Under the pieces are notes generated by a model. The model ran no database searches and was not told the DNA's origin. It was given only the letters and a program-made list of their open reading frames with translations. A stretch of 64,000 nt of DNA from positions 62,001 to 126,000 of the forward strand of contig CALNHX010000285.1 of the NCBI GenBank assembly GCA_940337035.1. Direction: 5' to 3'. Shown piece by piece: positions 29,965 through 41,850 of this stretch (the first letter of the stretch is position 1; each line of letters starts with the position of its first letter). A program made the translations under genes and the position numbers. Source of the DNA: Agriotes lineatus (Eukaryota > Arthropoda > Insecta > Coleoptera > Elateridae).

Positions 29965-31592
29965 GCACTTTCTTGTTTAACACTAATTCCGCATTTAATA
30001 ATGGACAATAGCCGGCGTCCTAATGAAAAAAAGTCAACCAAAGTGGATGATTATCTACCGTGTTGTCGATGTAAATCTTTTTTCAAAAAAAGACAGTTAT
30101 GCCGACATTTCAAACATTGTGTTAAAATTGCAAAAATTGGTCAAATAGATCGGCAGAGTTTGGCTCAATCGAAAACTATACATATACAAAGCAAAATTAA
30201 GTACTTGGATCTACATCCAAATGTACCGACACTGTTGATACGTTTAAAAAATGACAATATTTCTTGTACAATAAAGCAAGATACTCTTTTGCTTCAACAC
30301 GCTCATAATTGTGCAAAAAATATTCGTCAGAGTCTCACATATTTAACTTTATTAATCAAAAGTTAAGGCAATTGGCTAGATTGCTAATAGCAATTAAGAA
30401 ATTTGCTCCAGAAATTGTCGACATGGCTGACTGTCTGCAACCAAAAAATGTCAATAAAATTGTTCTTGGTGTTCAAGATGTATGCAAATTTAATGCAGAA
30501 ACTGGGACATTTGAAATTCCGTCTATGGCAAATCATCTTGGAATGTATTTGAAGGAATGTGCTAATGTGTTGTATACCGAATGCGTATATAGCGAAAATT
30601 TAATTAAACAAAAATTAGTAAACGATTTTATCGAATTGTTGGGAATCCAGTACAGTGTTTCAATTTCTCGTGCTGCAAGAAAGAACCTTGCGGAAAGTAA
30701 ATGGAACAAACCAAAATTGTTTCCTCTAATCTCAGATATCCAAATATTCAGAGAACATCTTGTAAATTCAGCAAATGAAGCGTGTAATATTTTAGAAAAG
30801 CAAGGTTTCAACTACATTACGTGGATAAAACTTGTGGAATTAACGGCCGTGATTATTCTGACTTTTAACCGGAAAAGACCGGGAGAAACGGAGCGCATTC
30901 TTCTTCGAAATTATGAGATGAAACAAGGAATAACTAAAGATTCCGAAGATTATCAAAATTTATCGACTTTAGAGAAACTGCTGTGCGATACCTTTCAGAG
31001 AATAGAAATTAGGGGAAAATTAGGCAGAAGGGTTCCAGTCTTAATTCGCGACCAGCATATCAAATGCATCAATATGTTGCTAAAATTTAGAAAAGAAGCT
31101 GGTGTTGATTCGAACGTTTACCTTTTCGGCATAAAAAATACTTTTGTGAGAATCGCTGACGTTATGCGACGCGAATTCAGTTTATCAGCAGCACAACAAC
31201 CTGTTTAAGGAAGCAAGTTGCAACAACTTCACAACTTCTGGACTTAAAAGATAACGAAATGCAGTTATTGGCTGACTTTATGGAACATAATTTGGAAATT
31301 CATAAACTGCATTACCGTACACCAGAGTTGACATTACAGATTGCGTCACTTTCAAAGTTGCTAATTGCTGTCGACGAGGGTAACATTCAAAAATATAAGC
31401 ATAAAGGTCTCCAAGATTTAGACGTTTCGTCTTATCTACATGCCACACAAGATACTGATGTAGACATCGTGGATGAAAATCTTGAAGAACCTGCAGATAT
31501 CGCCAAGGCTGTTGAGGTACCACCTGATACATCTGATTTTGAAGTTTGTCCACTCCCACCACTGACGCGAAAAACAAGTCCTAAACGATTAC
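29965..31592 (+). pseudogene. Tyrosine-recombinase-like (Crypton-like) protein
   Basis: The frame opens by 29965 (an ATG lies at 30001). It has a zinc-finger-like segment CCRCKSFFKKRQLCRHFKHC (about 30058-30120), then a helical region (30309-31208, 299 aa). Conserved blocks are ARKNLAESKWNKPKLFPL, ILTFNRKRPGETERILLRN (candidate box-I Arg, about 30858-30915) and IEIRGKLGRRVPVLI. A frame change near 31175 leads to LRKQVATTSQLLDL, LLADFMEHNLEIHKLHYRTP (H and Tyr positions, about 31265-31325) and LSKLLIAVDEGN. The R...H...Y order fits a tyrosine recombinase, and the family is common in animal genomes. The GHD of related proteins reads EHN here. It ends at a donor-like CGATTACGTAAGT (31592). Two frameshifts (about 30330 and 31175) suggest a recent pseudogene or assembly errors. 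Confidence 0.55.
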
Positions 31593-31795
31593 GTAAGTAT
31601 TATAGTAATTGTAATATAATAATAACCTATTTTAAAACCTTTTCAACCGATTGTATTCGGATGTCTAAAATGTCTTTAGATATCGGGATTACTTCAAAAG
31701 ATATCACCTTATAATACTTTCATTTGATTACCTTGAGGAGACTAATTAGAAGTATATACTATTATGATTTACAGGGTTGCCGCGTTTTCGAATAA

Positions 31796-32094
31796 TCTAT
31801 ATACATAAAAAGCAATCGCCGTGTGTTAGTAACGCAAAAACTCGAGAACGACTTGGCCGATTTGGATGATTTTTATTTGTTTTATTCGTCTTACTCCCGA
31901 GGTGGTTTAGCTAAAAAGAAAATTCGGAAAAATTCAAAGGGAAAGCCGGAAAATTGGAAAATATCGAAAGTGTGTTTTTCTATAGACTGTACGACTTTCT
32001 ATCTGCAGTCATACTTTTATAATTCTGTGCTTAATGGTTTGAAGGATTTCCTCATCATGTCATAGTCCAAAACAACGTTTGCCGGGTCAGCTAG
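31796..32094 (+). mobile_element. Non-autonomous Helitron (299 bp)
   Basis: It starts TCTATATACATAAAAAGCAA and ends GTTTGCCGGGTCAGCTAG. It is inserted between A (31795) and T (32095), the Helitron target rule, with the 5'-TC and 3'-CTAG termini. The internal sequence (AAAACTCGAGAACGACTTGG; CTTACTCCCGAGGTGG; AAAATTCGGAAAAATT) belongs to a Helitron family I recognise from many insects. The short open frame at 31823 is not a gene. Confidence 0.8.
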
Positions 32095-33023
32095 TTTTAA
32101 ATATTCCTGACGTATAGTTTCTACTGTGCAAAACTACTCCTGAGAAAACTTGCCAATTATTGGAAATTTAATACTACGTAATGTGTCAAAGTCGATCTCC
32201 GTTAATTTGTGAGTTTTCTTTGAAGAAGTTTTGCAGTCAACCCAAAACAAAATATCAGTAATATTTAAGATAATTCATTATCTAGTCGAAAATCAAAAAT
32301 AATAAAAATCATATCAGTATGATTTTCCACCGCGGAAGTTTAAGATCTACTAATAATTAATACAGTATGTCTGCTTAAGTTCGCACCATATGGAACACTT
32401 TTTTATTATTAATTTTACGAAAAAAAGTTATTCTTTATAAAAAGTTCTGCATGGTCCAAAACTTAAAATGCAATCATCAGATATCAATTTTTTTAAGCCG
32501 TATACAAGGAATGTCAAAAAATATGAATTCTGCTCAAGAGTAAAGTACCTTTATTAGTGACAATATCGAAAATTGTTATTAAGAAAAGTTGATTAGAATC
32601 GAAAACTACGTTCAAATATCCAATTACACCTATCTACGATGAAAATCAGGTACATACTCTTTATATTAAGATCTCATAGTAGTAAAGCCACTGGGCCATC
32701 TCCTACTGTGTCAACTTCGTCAATTGTTAAACTTCTTACTGTGTATTTGAACAGATTCTAAAATTTACATGGAAAAAAATATTTATCCTGAGAAGTTAAT
32801 GAAATTAATCAAACAATATTAAAGGAATAATCCAATTATTTATTGAAACTGTTAAGAGATTAATTTTAAATAAGACGGTAGTACCTTAGAAATAAAGAAG
32901 ATAGTATATTAGAAAATTTTGAATTAATTCTGAATACATAAAAAAGGCAGTATGTTAGATATGAAATAATAATTCTTAATTGAAATAAAAGATGGAAATA
33001 GATTATATGTGTTGAAATAGTAA
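32095..33023. other. AT-rich non-coding stretch
   Basis: About 930 bp with no open frame of note, no clear repeats and no recognised element. Confidence 0.55.
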
Positions 33024-33144
33024 TTTATTATACAAGACGATAAAGTTAAATTTTATCCACGAGTGAATCGTTTAACGTCGAGACGAAGTCGAGACGTTAA
33101 TGATTCAAGAGTGGATAGAAATAGCTTTATCGTCGTGTATAATA
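33024..33144. repeat. Palindromic MITE centred on GTCGAGACGAAGTCGAGAC
   Basis: The left arm, TATTATACAAGACGATAAAG...GAATCGTTTAACGTC, pairs with GACGTTAATGATTC...CTTTATCGTCGTGTATAATA. The centre is near 33087. About 120 bp, non-coding. Confidence 0.75.
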
Positions 33145-33399
33145 CAATATTTTTTTCTATAGCAAGAACTTTAACAATTTCAAAAGAAAATAATGACAGT
33201 CAATCACATTTCAAAATGTCAATAGCTAGATTGGGTTGCTACGATAATACGAAGCTGTCATATTTAATTTAAACAAAGTTAGAAAATTAAATTACTTTAT
33301 CTATCCTTGATGTTAAAGTGCTACTTTATCTACCCTTGCTGTTAAAGTAAAACTTGACCTTTTGTTTTGAGTTGATAAAAGCACACTTTAACATGTGCT

Positions 33400-34215
33400 A
33401 TAGAAAAAATAATTTTTTCTACTCCTGTAACTAAAATGGCATTTAACATACTAAGGTACAAGTCGCTAAGTGACATTTTAATCATCCATTCATAACCTGT
33501 GACTAAAGAGCCTCTTAGTCATGGGCTGAAGTTAGCAACGATGTTTTAGTCATGGGGTGAAGTTAGGTTCAAACAGTATTTGCTTTATTAGCCACAGCCA
33601 AAACTAAAATCAAGTTAGTTTTCAACAGTCAACTTTCACGTTTGTCAAGCATAATTTAATATAATAAATGTCAAAATTTTAATGAAATAATATGATGTTA
33701 TATTGTCTAAATTTGTGGTCGTAGAAAAAGTATAGTATGTAACACATTATATAAACTCGTCTAGACACTCGTTTATTAAACACTCGCTGCGCTGCGCTCC
33801 GCTCGTGCCTAAAAAACTCGTGATTAAAATGACGTTTATAAAACTTGTTACTTAATATACTATTAAATATAATAGTATATTATGTATCAAGTTTTATAAA
33901 CTTGATTTTAGTCACGAATTGACGACAAAATGAGTGACTAATAAGTTTATAAAACGAATTGCATACTATATTTTTTCTACGACCACAAATTTAGACAATA
34001 TAACATTGTTTCATTTAACTTTTGAAAATTATGTTATGTTAAATTATGGTTGACAAACGTCAAAGTTGACTGTTGGAAGTTGAAAACTAACTTGATTTTT
34101 GCCATTAAAAAGTTCAGTCCGTGACTAAAACGCACGAACCCACGGCTTGTGAAGGTGTGTTTAAAAGATTAGTTAGCGTCATGGAAACATATACCATAAA
34201 TGGAATTTTAAAGAT
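33400..34215. repeat. Large palindromic MITE, about 0.8 kb
   Basis: The two halves meet near 33865 (ATATACTATTAAATATAATAGTATATT). Clear pairs are CAAGTTAGTTTTCAACAG and its complement (about 33613 and 34081), TATTGTCTAAATTTGTGGTC and its complement (about 33703 and 33979), and TTTTTCTAC near both outer ends. The left half holds CACTCGCTGCG...CTCGTGCCTAAA (33780-33815), which is related to the core of 39331-39480. No transposase. Confidence 0.75.
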
Positions 34216-34869
34216 AGGAGTAGAAAAATACATTTATTGTAATAATACTATGCTATATTTAATCGATTGATGCTTCAAATGTTTAACATGTTTCTAATAT
34301 GTGTTCTGTTTGGACCGAAACTAGTCGACTTCGAGTTTTGTTTATAATGATAATAGTTAACAATAAACTGTAAAATTTTAAAGTAATCAATTATTTGCGT
34401 TATGTTATGAACCGATTAAATGAAGATAAGAGCAAAAAGAAGAATAATAATAAATAATAATATAAAAATATTTATTTTAATAATAAAAACGTATTCTTGC
34501 CGTTTTTACCATTATAATACATATTATTCTTAAGTAAAATATATACAATTTTTTAAAATATCAACAAGAAGCATCGACGCATTCATTTCATAATTGTAGG
34601 AAATGCCTCTTAATTATTCTACAATGTTCCTATTGTTTGCGCCGTCTACGTGATTATATTGATTATTATAATCTTCAACCAAATTTTTTATTCTTCTATC
34701 AGCCTGGATATTTTTTTGTTTTTTAGGCACGAAGTGTTCAGTGTTCTACTACTGTATTCTGATTGTATCAGTGTTGTACATTTCTTCTTTGGAATAAACT
34801 CGTCTACGCAGTAACGATCGTGCATTATTTTGACCCCACCATCCTGACACGTAACATTAATAAATAAGA
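34216..34869. other. AT-rich stretch upstream of the hAT transposase
   Basis: No gene is seen. It presumably includes the 5' non-coding part of the hAT element; the expected left terminal repeat (CAGCGGTTCTCAAAC) was not found, so the left end may be lost. Confidence 0.5.
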
Positions 34870-36782
34870 ATGGAACGTTGGCTTAAAGGCCTTAAACGTG
34901 TTGCAACAAAATCTTCTAACGAAGCCGAATGTTCAAAAGCAGTACGCGCGGAGTATACAGCAATTCCCGATCAACACGGTGATGCAACGACGTCAAGCTC
35001 CACGGTTTCAAAGGCGAAAAAAAGGAAATATGATGAATCATATATCAGTTTCGGATTTGTTGATTCCAACGGCTCACCTCACTGCATGTTATGTGTAAAC
35101 CGCTTCCTAATAGTTCCATGGTACCTGCCAAGATGCGCCGACATTTAGAAACTGTACACCCCGAGTTTAAAGACAAGAATGAAGAATTTTTTTGTACGTA
35201 AAAAAGAACAGTTATTGAAAAGCCAAAAAACTATGATGCATATAACCCAAACTGTCAATGAAAAGGCCACGGAGGCATCGTATTTAGTTAGCTATCGCAT
35301 TGCACAAGCAGGTGAAGCGCACACTATCGCTGAGAATTTAATAAAACCATGTGTGTTAGACATAACAAAATGTATGCTCGATGATAAATCTGCAAAGCAT
35401 CTTTCTACTGTGCGACTATCAAACGATACTGTTTCACGGCGAATTCATGATCTGGCAAGCTACGTCAAACAAGAACTAGTTACACGTCTACAAAAAACAC
35501 GATTCGTCTTGCAAATGGATGAGTCGACTGATGTCACTGGTCTGGCTATCTTGCTGGTTATCGTGAGATATCCATATGAACGTTCTTTTGAAGAAGATAT
35601 GCTTATGTGTTCACCGCCGCCCACGAACACTACTGGAGATGAAATTTTTAATAAAATAAATATAGTTTTTGAAGAAAATAATCTCAGTTGGAACGATTGC
35701 ATTGACATTTGTACAGATGGGGTCAAGGCGATGACAGGTAAAACAGCAGCAGCAGTGTCACGAATAAAAAATAAAGCGCCTAATTGTAGTTCCAGCCATT
35801 GTACCCTGCATAGACAAGCACTTGCGATGAAGCAAATGCCGTCAAATCTAAAATTACTTGTGGATGAAGCGGTAAAAATAATTAATTTTATCAAATCACG
35901 ACCAATACAATCCCGATTGTTCTCATTATTGTGTGAAGATTATGGCAGCAAACATAAAACACTGCTGCTCCATACAGAAGTGCGATGGTTATCTCGGGGT
36001 AAAACTTTAACAAGGCTATTTGAACTTAGAGCCGAGTTACAAATGTTTTTTTCAGATATTTCTTTTAATTTGAAAGACCGTTTGTATGATAAAACTTGGT
36101 TGTTCCGACTGTCTTTTATGGCGGATATCTTTCAAAAACTGAACGAATTAAATTTATCATTACAAGATAAACAGACAACAGTGTTCCAGGCCTGTAACAA
36201 AATAACTGCATTCAAAAGAAAATTAGATTTTTGGATTATTTGCGTTGGTAAGAGAGGAATAGAAAGCTTTAGTGAGTTTGTTAGCGATAACGACTCAAAA
36301 ATGTTTCAAGATGATGTATTTGAAGAATTGGTCCAATATCACACTGCGATGCGCGCATCTTTTGAGACATATTTTCTCGAAGCACAGAATACAAAAATGA
36401 AAATGAATTCATGTATTCAAAATCCTTTTTTACCCAACTTGCAAAAGCCCGAAAGTATGTCAAACGAGATATATGAATCTTTTTTAGAAATGGCATCAGA
36501 CACAAGTATGGAGTCACTGTTCAAAACGACGCCTCTCAACGATTTTTGGTGCAGAATCCGTGATGAATATCCAATGCTTGCCAAAATGGCTCTGAATGTT
36601 CTTCTCCCGTTACCAACAACATACTTGTGCGAAACAGGATTCTCAACCTATGCAGCTACGAAAACAAAATATCGCAATAGACTGGACGCCGAACCTGATA
36701 TGAGACCATTAGATTTTTTTTATCTCTTCTATTATTATATTTGTTATGTAATAAGTAACTGTTACATTGTACTCGTACTATA
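34870..36782 (+). pseudogene. hAT transposase, ZBED5/SCAND3-like, nearly intact
   Basis: ATG at 34870 starts MERWLKGLKRVATKSS and a BED finger: CMLC (about 35082) and, in a shifted frame, RRHLETVH (about 35133). A second shift at about 35190 restores the long frame 35179-36783 (534 aa). It shows RFVLQMDESTDVTGLAIL (first Asp), NDCIDICTDGVKAMTGKTA (second), SSSHCTLHRQALAMK, HTEVRWLSRGKTLTRLFEL (with the W and R of this clade) and the C-terminal dimerisation/catalytic segment NVLLPLPTTYLCETGFSTY with TKTKYRNRLDAEPDMR. The final ten or so residues are replaced. hAT transposases duplicate 8 bp at insertion. Two frameshifts near the BED finger are the only visible lesions apart from the tail, so the copy is young or recently dead. 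Confidence 0.88.
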
Positions 36783-36891
36783 ATTATTAATAAAGAATGC
36801 ACACCAAGACATTTTTGTTTTATTTTAGGGTTCCGTCAAGTATTTCGCTTTCCAAAAGGGTTCCGTCACCAAAAAAGTTTGAGAACCGCTG
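36783..36891 (+). repeat. Right end of the hAT element with terminal repeat
   Basis: The sequence ends ...AAAAAAGTTTGAGAACCGCTG. The reverse complement, CAGCGGTTCTCAAACTTTTT, is the known terminal repeat style of this hAT group. GGGTTCCGTCA occurs twice just inside it (36829 and 36859). No matching left end was found. Confidence 0.7.
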
Positions 36892-37686
36892 GACTAGACC
36901 ATCAAGAATGATGTCGACGGTGGAAATGCTACGAGGTATATCTACACTTTTTTGAAATTTAAAGTAATTGGCGCTCTTTTTACAGTAGAGAACTATGCTC
37001 CCGTTAGTGTACTTAAAAAGCACGAGATGGCTACCTAATCGACGTGAACCGTTTATTTTCACATGCCATACCACGTATCTACCAAAAAGATGGCTATTAC
37101 AGGCAAATTGGGGTGAGTACTCCTCTTTATTTTCTATTTTAAAGAATTTTCACAAAGTATTGATATTATGTGTGCCTAATATCACTCCTAAAGCTATCAA
37201 AAAATCAGATCTGACACTAAAAACCAACGGCATGTAGATACGTGGGATTGCATATTCCCGTTTTACACAGCCGTCCGCACGAAAATATTCAAATTTGAAT
37301 TATGTGCGGCATCTAGTGAACCATTTCAGTACTAACCGACAAAGAATAGATCGAATGCTATTGTAATGGTTTGGGAACGCACTTTGTCCGCCATGTTTGT
37401 TTGGTTGTCAACTGTCAGCGCCAACTAGGAATCCCGCCTAACTTGGTCACCTGCAAACTTTCTCGATCATCTGTTGCCACAACAAGCTGTTCTGTTCCCG
37501 TTGATCTACATGACAGGCAATTTAGCGCTTTCATACATTTAATAAATATTTTTACAATTACACATGTATTTTCATTTTTATCAGAAAAGTACTAAAAAAT
37601 CGCACTTGAAGTTCAACTATGGTCTACTCATTTTTGTGGACCATAGTTGTGTAGCGACTTTTGTATTTCGTTTATTACATTTCAAA
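36892..37686. other. Unassigned stretch upstream of pogo
   Basis: It contains a hairpin CAACTATGGTC...GACCATAGTTG (37614-37650), perhaps part of the pogo left end, and two short frames without motifs (36995-37237, 37371-37595). No gene is supported. Confidence 0.4.
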
Positions 37687-37705
37687 ATGTATTTTACAGA
37701 TTCTG

Positions 37706-38309
37706 ATGGCGCCGCCGAATAAAATTATTCGTAGGAATGTAGGAGGAAGACCCTATAAGCAATATAGTGACAGAAATATGGATCTATGTATCAAAGATAT
37801 CACCAACCGAGTACTGACACAGCGACAAGCCGCAGAAAAGTACAATATACCTCGTAATAAAGTAAGAGCACTTGGTCGCCAATACATCTTCTTACTTTCA
37901 GAAGAAAACGCGTTCGTCAAGCATGCTACATCCATGTGCACATTTGGATTTCCGATAACTTTATTCGACCTCAGGTGTATTGTGAAAATGAACCTCGATA
38001 GCCAAGACCGCAAAGTACCGGCCTTCCGTCAGAACTTACCTGGAAAACGTTGGGCAGAAAGCTTTTTGGAACGTCACAGGAGAGAACTGTCGCAGAGGTT
38101 TTCCAGCATTAAACGGGTTAAGGCTGCCGTAAACGAAGAAATAATCAGGTCTTTCTTCTCACACTTAGAGAATGAAATCAAGGATGTGCCGCCGAACCTT
38201 ATTTACAATTATGATGAAACAAATTTAGTGGACGATCCTGGCAAAAAGAGAATCCTGTCCAAACGTGGCTGCAAATATCTAGAAGCAATAAAAAATTCAA
38301 AATACGAAA
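37706..38309 (+). pseudogene. pogo/Tigger-like transposase, N-terminal half
   Basis: ATG at 37706 begins MAPPNKIIRRNVGGRPYK. The HTH (MDLCIKDITNRVLTQRQAAE; YNIPRNKVRALGRQY) is followed by a CENP-B-like HTH (PGKRWAESFLERHRRELSQR) and IYNYDETNLVDDPGKKR (first catalytic Asp, about 38200-38250). The frame is open to about 38309 (GCKYLEAIKNS), where a Penelope-like/hAT nested insert starts. It resumes at 42417. The 37661-38332 frame is a clean, undamaged N-terminal half, so the insertion may be what killed it. Confidence 0.85.
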
Positions 38310-39330
38310 ATCGTTGTCGTGAACCATTTTAAATATTAATAAAACTAAAGGTTTTGTCTTGATCCACATATATTTTTAAAAAAATTCCCGAACGTTTTCG
38401 GTAAGGCTGGGAAGCGGATTCGGATTTTCGGATATCCGGATTTTTTATAGGCGGATATCCGGATATGGTAGAAGTTAAAAATCCGATATTCGGATTTATC
38501 CGGATTTTCTGTACATCCGGATTTTCTGTAAATCCGAATTTTCTGTAAATCCGGTTTTAATGTAAATCCGGATTTTATATAGATCCGGATTTTGTGTGAT
38601 ACCGGATTTTCTGCAAATGAGAATTTTATGTAGATACAAATTGTGCGTGGAGAACCGGTTTTCGCATTCTTATGGCGATCCTTCTTTCGGATTTAATATG
38701 CGGATTCAGAATTCGATTTTTTTTTCTGATGCGGATGTTTAGTTTTTAAGTTCCATACGGATTTTACATATTTGCATTCAAAACTCGTTTTTAGTTTGCT
38801 AGTTTCATCGCAATGAAATTTGGAATGCCGAGGTACACGGATACTTCATTGGATGATTTATTTTTTTGAACCGATCCAAAACGGAAAACTAAAATTGGAC
38901 ATGTTTCTTGGTATTATTTTTTTTAAGTAAAAAATTTTCAAAATACATATTTGCACTCGTTTGCACTATTTGCAGAGGCTCTTATTTTATTTCAATGAAA
39001 AGTTCACAAATTTTGTATCATATACTGAAATTGATGTTTAATTTGCTATAAATGTTTGCACTCGTTATAAATGATAATAAACATTTATCTACGACAGTAT
39101 GTAAAACTGCCTTTTAGTTGGCAGTTTTAAGTATGTAAAACGACTGTTTAATAACATGTTTTCATTAGTTTACGTCGTCAGTAGTAACGTGTTTAAAATA
39201 TTTCATTAGGCACGTTGTGAGTAGCAACGTGTTTTAAAATTTTTAAAACACGCAAAATTACAACTGGTTGCTGGTAATCCTAATTTGCATTTAATTTTTT
39301 TCATATTTACCGTGTTTTCTAGATGATATC

Positions 39331-39480
39331 GTAGATAAAATATTGTACGATACACATGCGTAAAGCATCTTTAGTCACTCGCGGGGTTTAAAACGCTAGC
39401 TCACTCGCGTTTTAACTCCACCCCACTCGTGCCTAAATAGTAGCTTTACGCACTTGTATCGTAAATTACTATTTTTTATC
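39331..39480. repeat. 150-bp hairpin MITE
   Basis: GTAGATAAAATATTGTACGATACACATGCGTAAAGC pairs (as two halves) with GCTTTACGCACTTGTATCG...TTTTTTATC. The loop holds CACTCGCGGGGTTTAAAACG, then CTCGTGCCTAAA. It is nested in the hAT-like element. Confidence 0.72.
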
Positions 39481-40367
39481 AGATTATATAAAGTATAAAA
39501 TAAACCAACACACGATATAAGCTTTTTTTTTCTTTTTTTTAATAGGTTAGTTGAAAATTTAATTCATGAGGTATCCAGGAAATATGTTTGGGCGTTTGAA
39601 CGCCAAATGCATTTTTTTTTCTATTTTGAATAATTGGCTTGTAATTGCTATTTGCAAAACATTTATAATGTTGATTATGGAGACAGCTTAATATAATAAA
39701 TTATAATACTTGTGTTTTTAGCTAAAAATATTTGGAAAGTACAGTTTAATATAACTACATAATTTCCAAGCTATTCCTAGTCCTACTTTTTAAATAGAAT
39801 TTTGTACATTACAATTCTAAAGATCCCCTCTTACATTTCGATTGCGAGCGCGAAAAGTAACATCTTATCTTGAAAAATATAAATTTTTAATAAAATCAGA
39901 ATGAAAAGTAAGAATTGACCCCACATGTTAGATATTGTTGAAAAGAGAAAATTCCCTCTCTTTAGCTAAGTCACAGCCAACTATGAGTTCTATATAAAAA
40001 TGCAACTTTATGTCATAACTCGATTTTCAAATTTTGTTTTAAAAAATTGACTACACCACTGCATTCTTATTATAAAAGTGCCTCAAGAACGTAGAAATTA
40101 CGTTTCTCAATTTTCATAAATAACCGAGAAACAGTCATAAATGGAAAAGTTGTAAAATCAAATTTTCGCGTATAATTCGAAAATTAGACAATGGTAGCCA
40201 AATTTTCGTTTATACTATTAAATATTTCTCGAAAAAAGACATCGAGGACGGGGATCTGTTTTTCCACACCTTTGATAGTTATCGAGATTCCCTATGAAAA
40301 CATCGAAATTTGCCCACCCGGCCCACTATAATATGCCTTAGTCTTAAATGATGAGTTTTAAAGTTAA

Positions 40368-40590
40368 TTTTACATATTGGATTTATTCATGTATAGATTT
40401 ACAAGACTTTGTTTCTTAATTGTTTCAAAATAATATTGAATATGTATTTAAAAAACAAATTTAATCTTGAACAGTAATTTTAATCTATACGTGCTGTAAT
40501 ATGTTAATAGTGTTAATACTCCAACGTTCAAATAAATGGCTGCATTAACAACATATTTATCTAATGCTAAACGATTTCGGATTGGAGGTA
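40368..40590. repeat. Internal direct repeat, copy 1
   Basis: About 220 bp (from TTACATATTGGATTTATTCA to ACGATTTCGGATTGGAGG) match 41619-41850 in the same orientation with an estimated 75-80% identity, for example AATCTTGAACA and AATGGCTG(C/A)ATTAAC in both. The open frame at 40536 is not conserved in the second copy, so it is not a gene. Confidence 0.7.
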
Positions 40591-41618
40591 TGTATATAAT
40601 GATGTATTTTTATTCTCAATTGGCAAACTTTACCTGGCCAGGCTTAACTCCCCATAAAAGGATTTGTAATGTACATATTTATTTTAAACACAACTTTGTC
40701 GAAAGTAAGGTTGATGCCCAAGGCGTAAGAAATTTAGTCCCAAACATATTTTGCTTTAGCTCAGGAACTGCTTAAGTATCTAGACCTACCATTTTTATTG
40801 CACTTTTAAACCCTTTTATTATTCCTACAATACAGTTGGCATTTTTGCAAATATTGTGGGAATTTCATTTCCATGTGTTCCAGCCTTGAACAAAAATATA
40901 GTGGTTTGAAGAAATCTAACAAAAATTAAATTACCTCTATATTTTAAATTTCATCAAAAAGATTCAGCTTCGATGCATTAAAGTAGGAATTGTCAAACAT
41001 TTCTAGATTGTCTTAGAAATGCGCTTTCACGGGAAGTAGGTAATTGTGTTACCGTTTTGGCCTCTATCACCATACGTATTCAATCATTAGTGGGCTATTT
41101 TCGAAAATATTTTGCTGATATTCCACTCACAATTTCCTGTAATTTCGCAACAAGAGTCGACGGAAACGCCCAGTTTCTCAAAAAAATTTTCATCGTTTAC
41201 GGTCTTATATTATGAGAATTTTTAAAAATGCTGTTTTTACAATAATAGTATTATTACACTTATACAATAAAATTCTAATGCTGGGGGCTTTTACTTTTTG
41301 GATATTGGAAGTTCAAGAAAAATATGGAAATCTTTCAATCCTGCTTATTTTTCTAACAACTGTAAAGGTTAAAATCATATCGGTAAGTTCAAGATAAAAG
41401 TAAAGCAGCTGTGACGTACGACATAACAAATTTTATAACTTGTATTCTATTTCAGTGATGTTCTTTTCCTGTGAACTCTTTTCTATGCCATTTTTCCGAA
41501 TTTATTCCGAGAACTTTTTTCCTTGGCCTTGTTTCCGCTTACATTGCAAAGAAATGGTATATGTAGTTTGGTTAACGGACAGAAGGTCCCTACGAAAATC
41601 TACTATATGTAAACAGTA

Positions 41619-41850
41619 ATTTTGCGTATTGGATTTATTGACGTACAAACTTACAAGATATTTAACCAATCTTCTTAATCGTTTAAATATAATATTGAAT
41701 ATGGATTTTAAAAACGAACTTAATCTTGAACACCAACTTTAATCTTATACCCGCTTTGAATACCTATATTAACATAATTCAACGTTCAAATGAATGGCTG
41801 AATTAACTACATCTTTATCTAAATGTAAATGAATTCGGACTGTAGGTTTG
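41619..41850. repeat. Internal direct repeat, copy 2
   Basis: Second copy of the 40368-40590 segment inside the non-autonomous hAT-like element. The two copies are diverged, so the duplication is old relative to the element or was inherited with it. Confidence 0.7.

Noticed and set aside
31823..32065. 80-aa open frame
   Set aside because: Entirely inside a non-autonomous Helitron.
40536..40775. 79-aa open frame in the hAT-like cargo
   Set aside because: Not conserved in the duplicated segment at 41619-41850.
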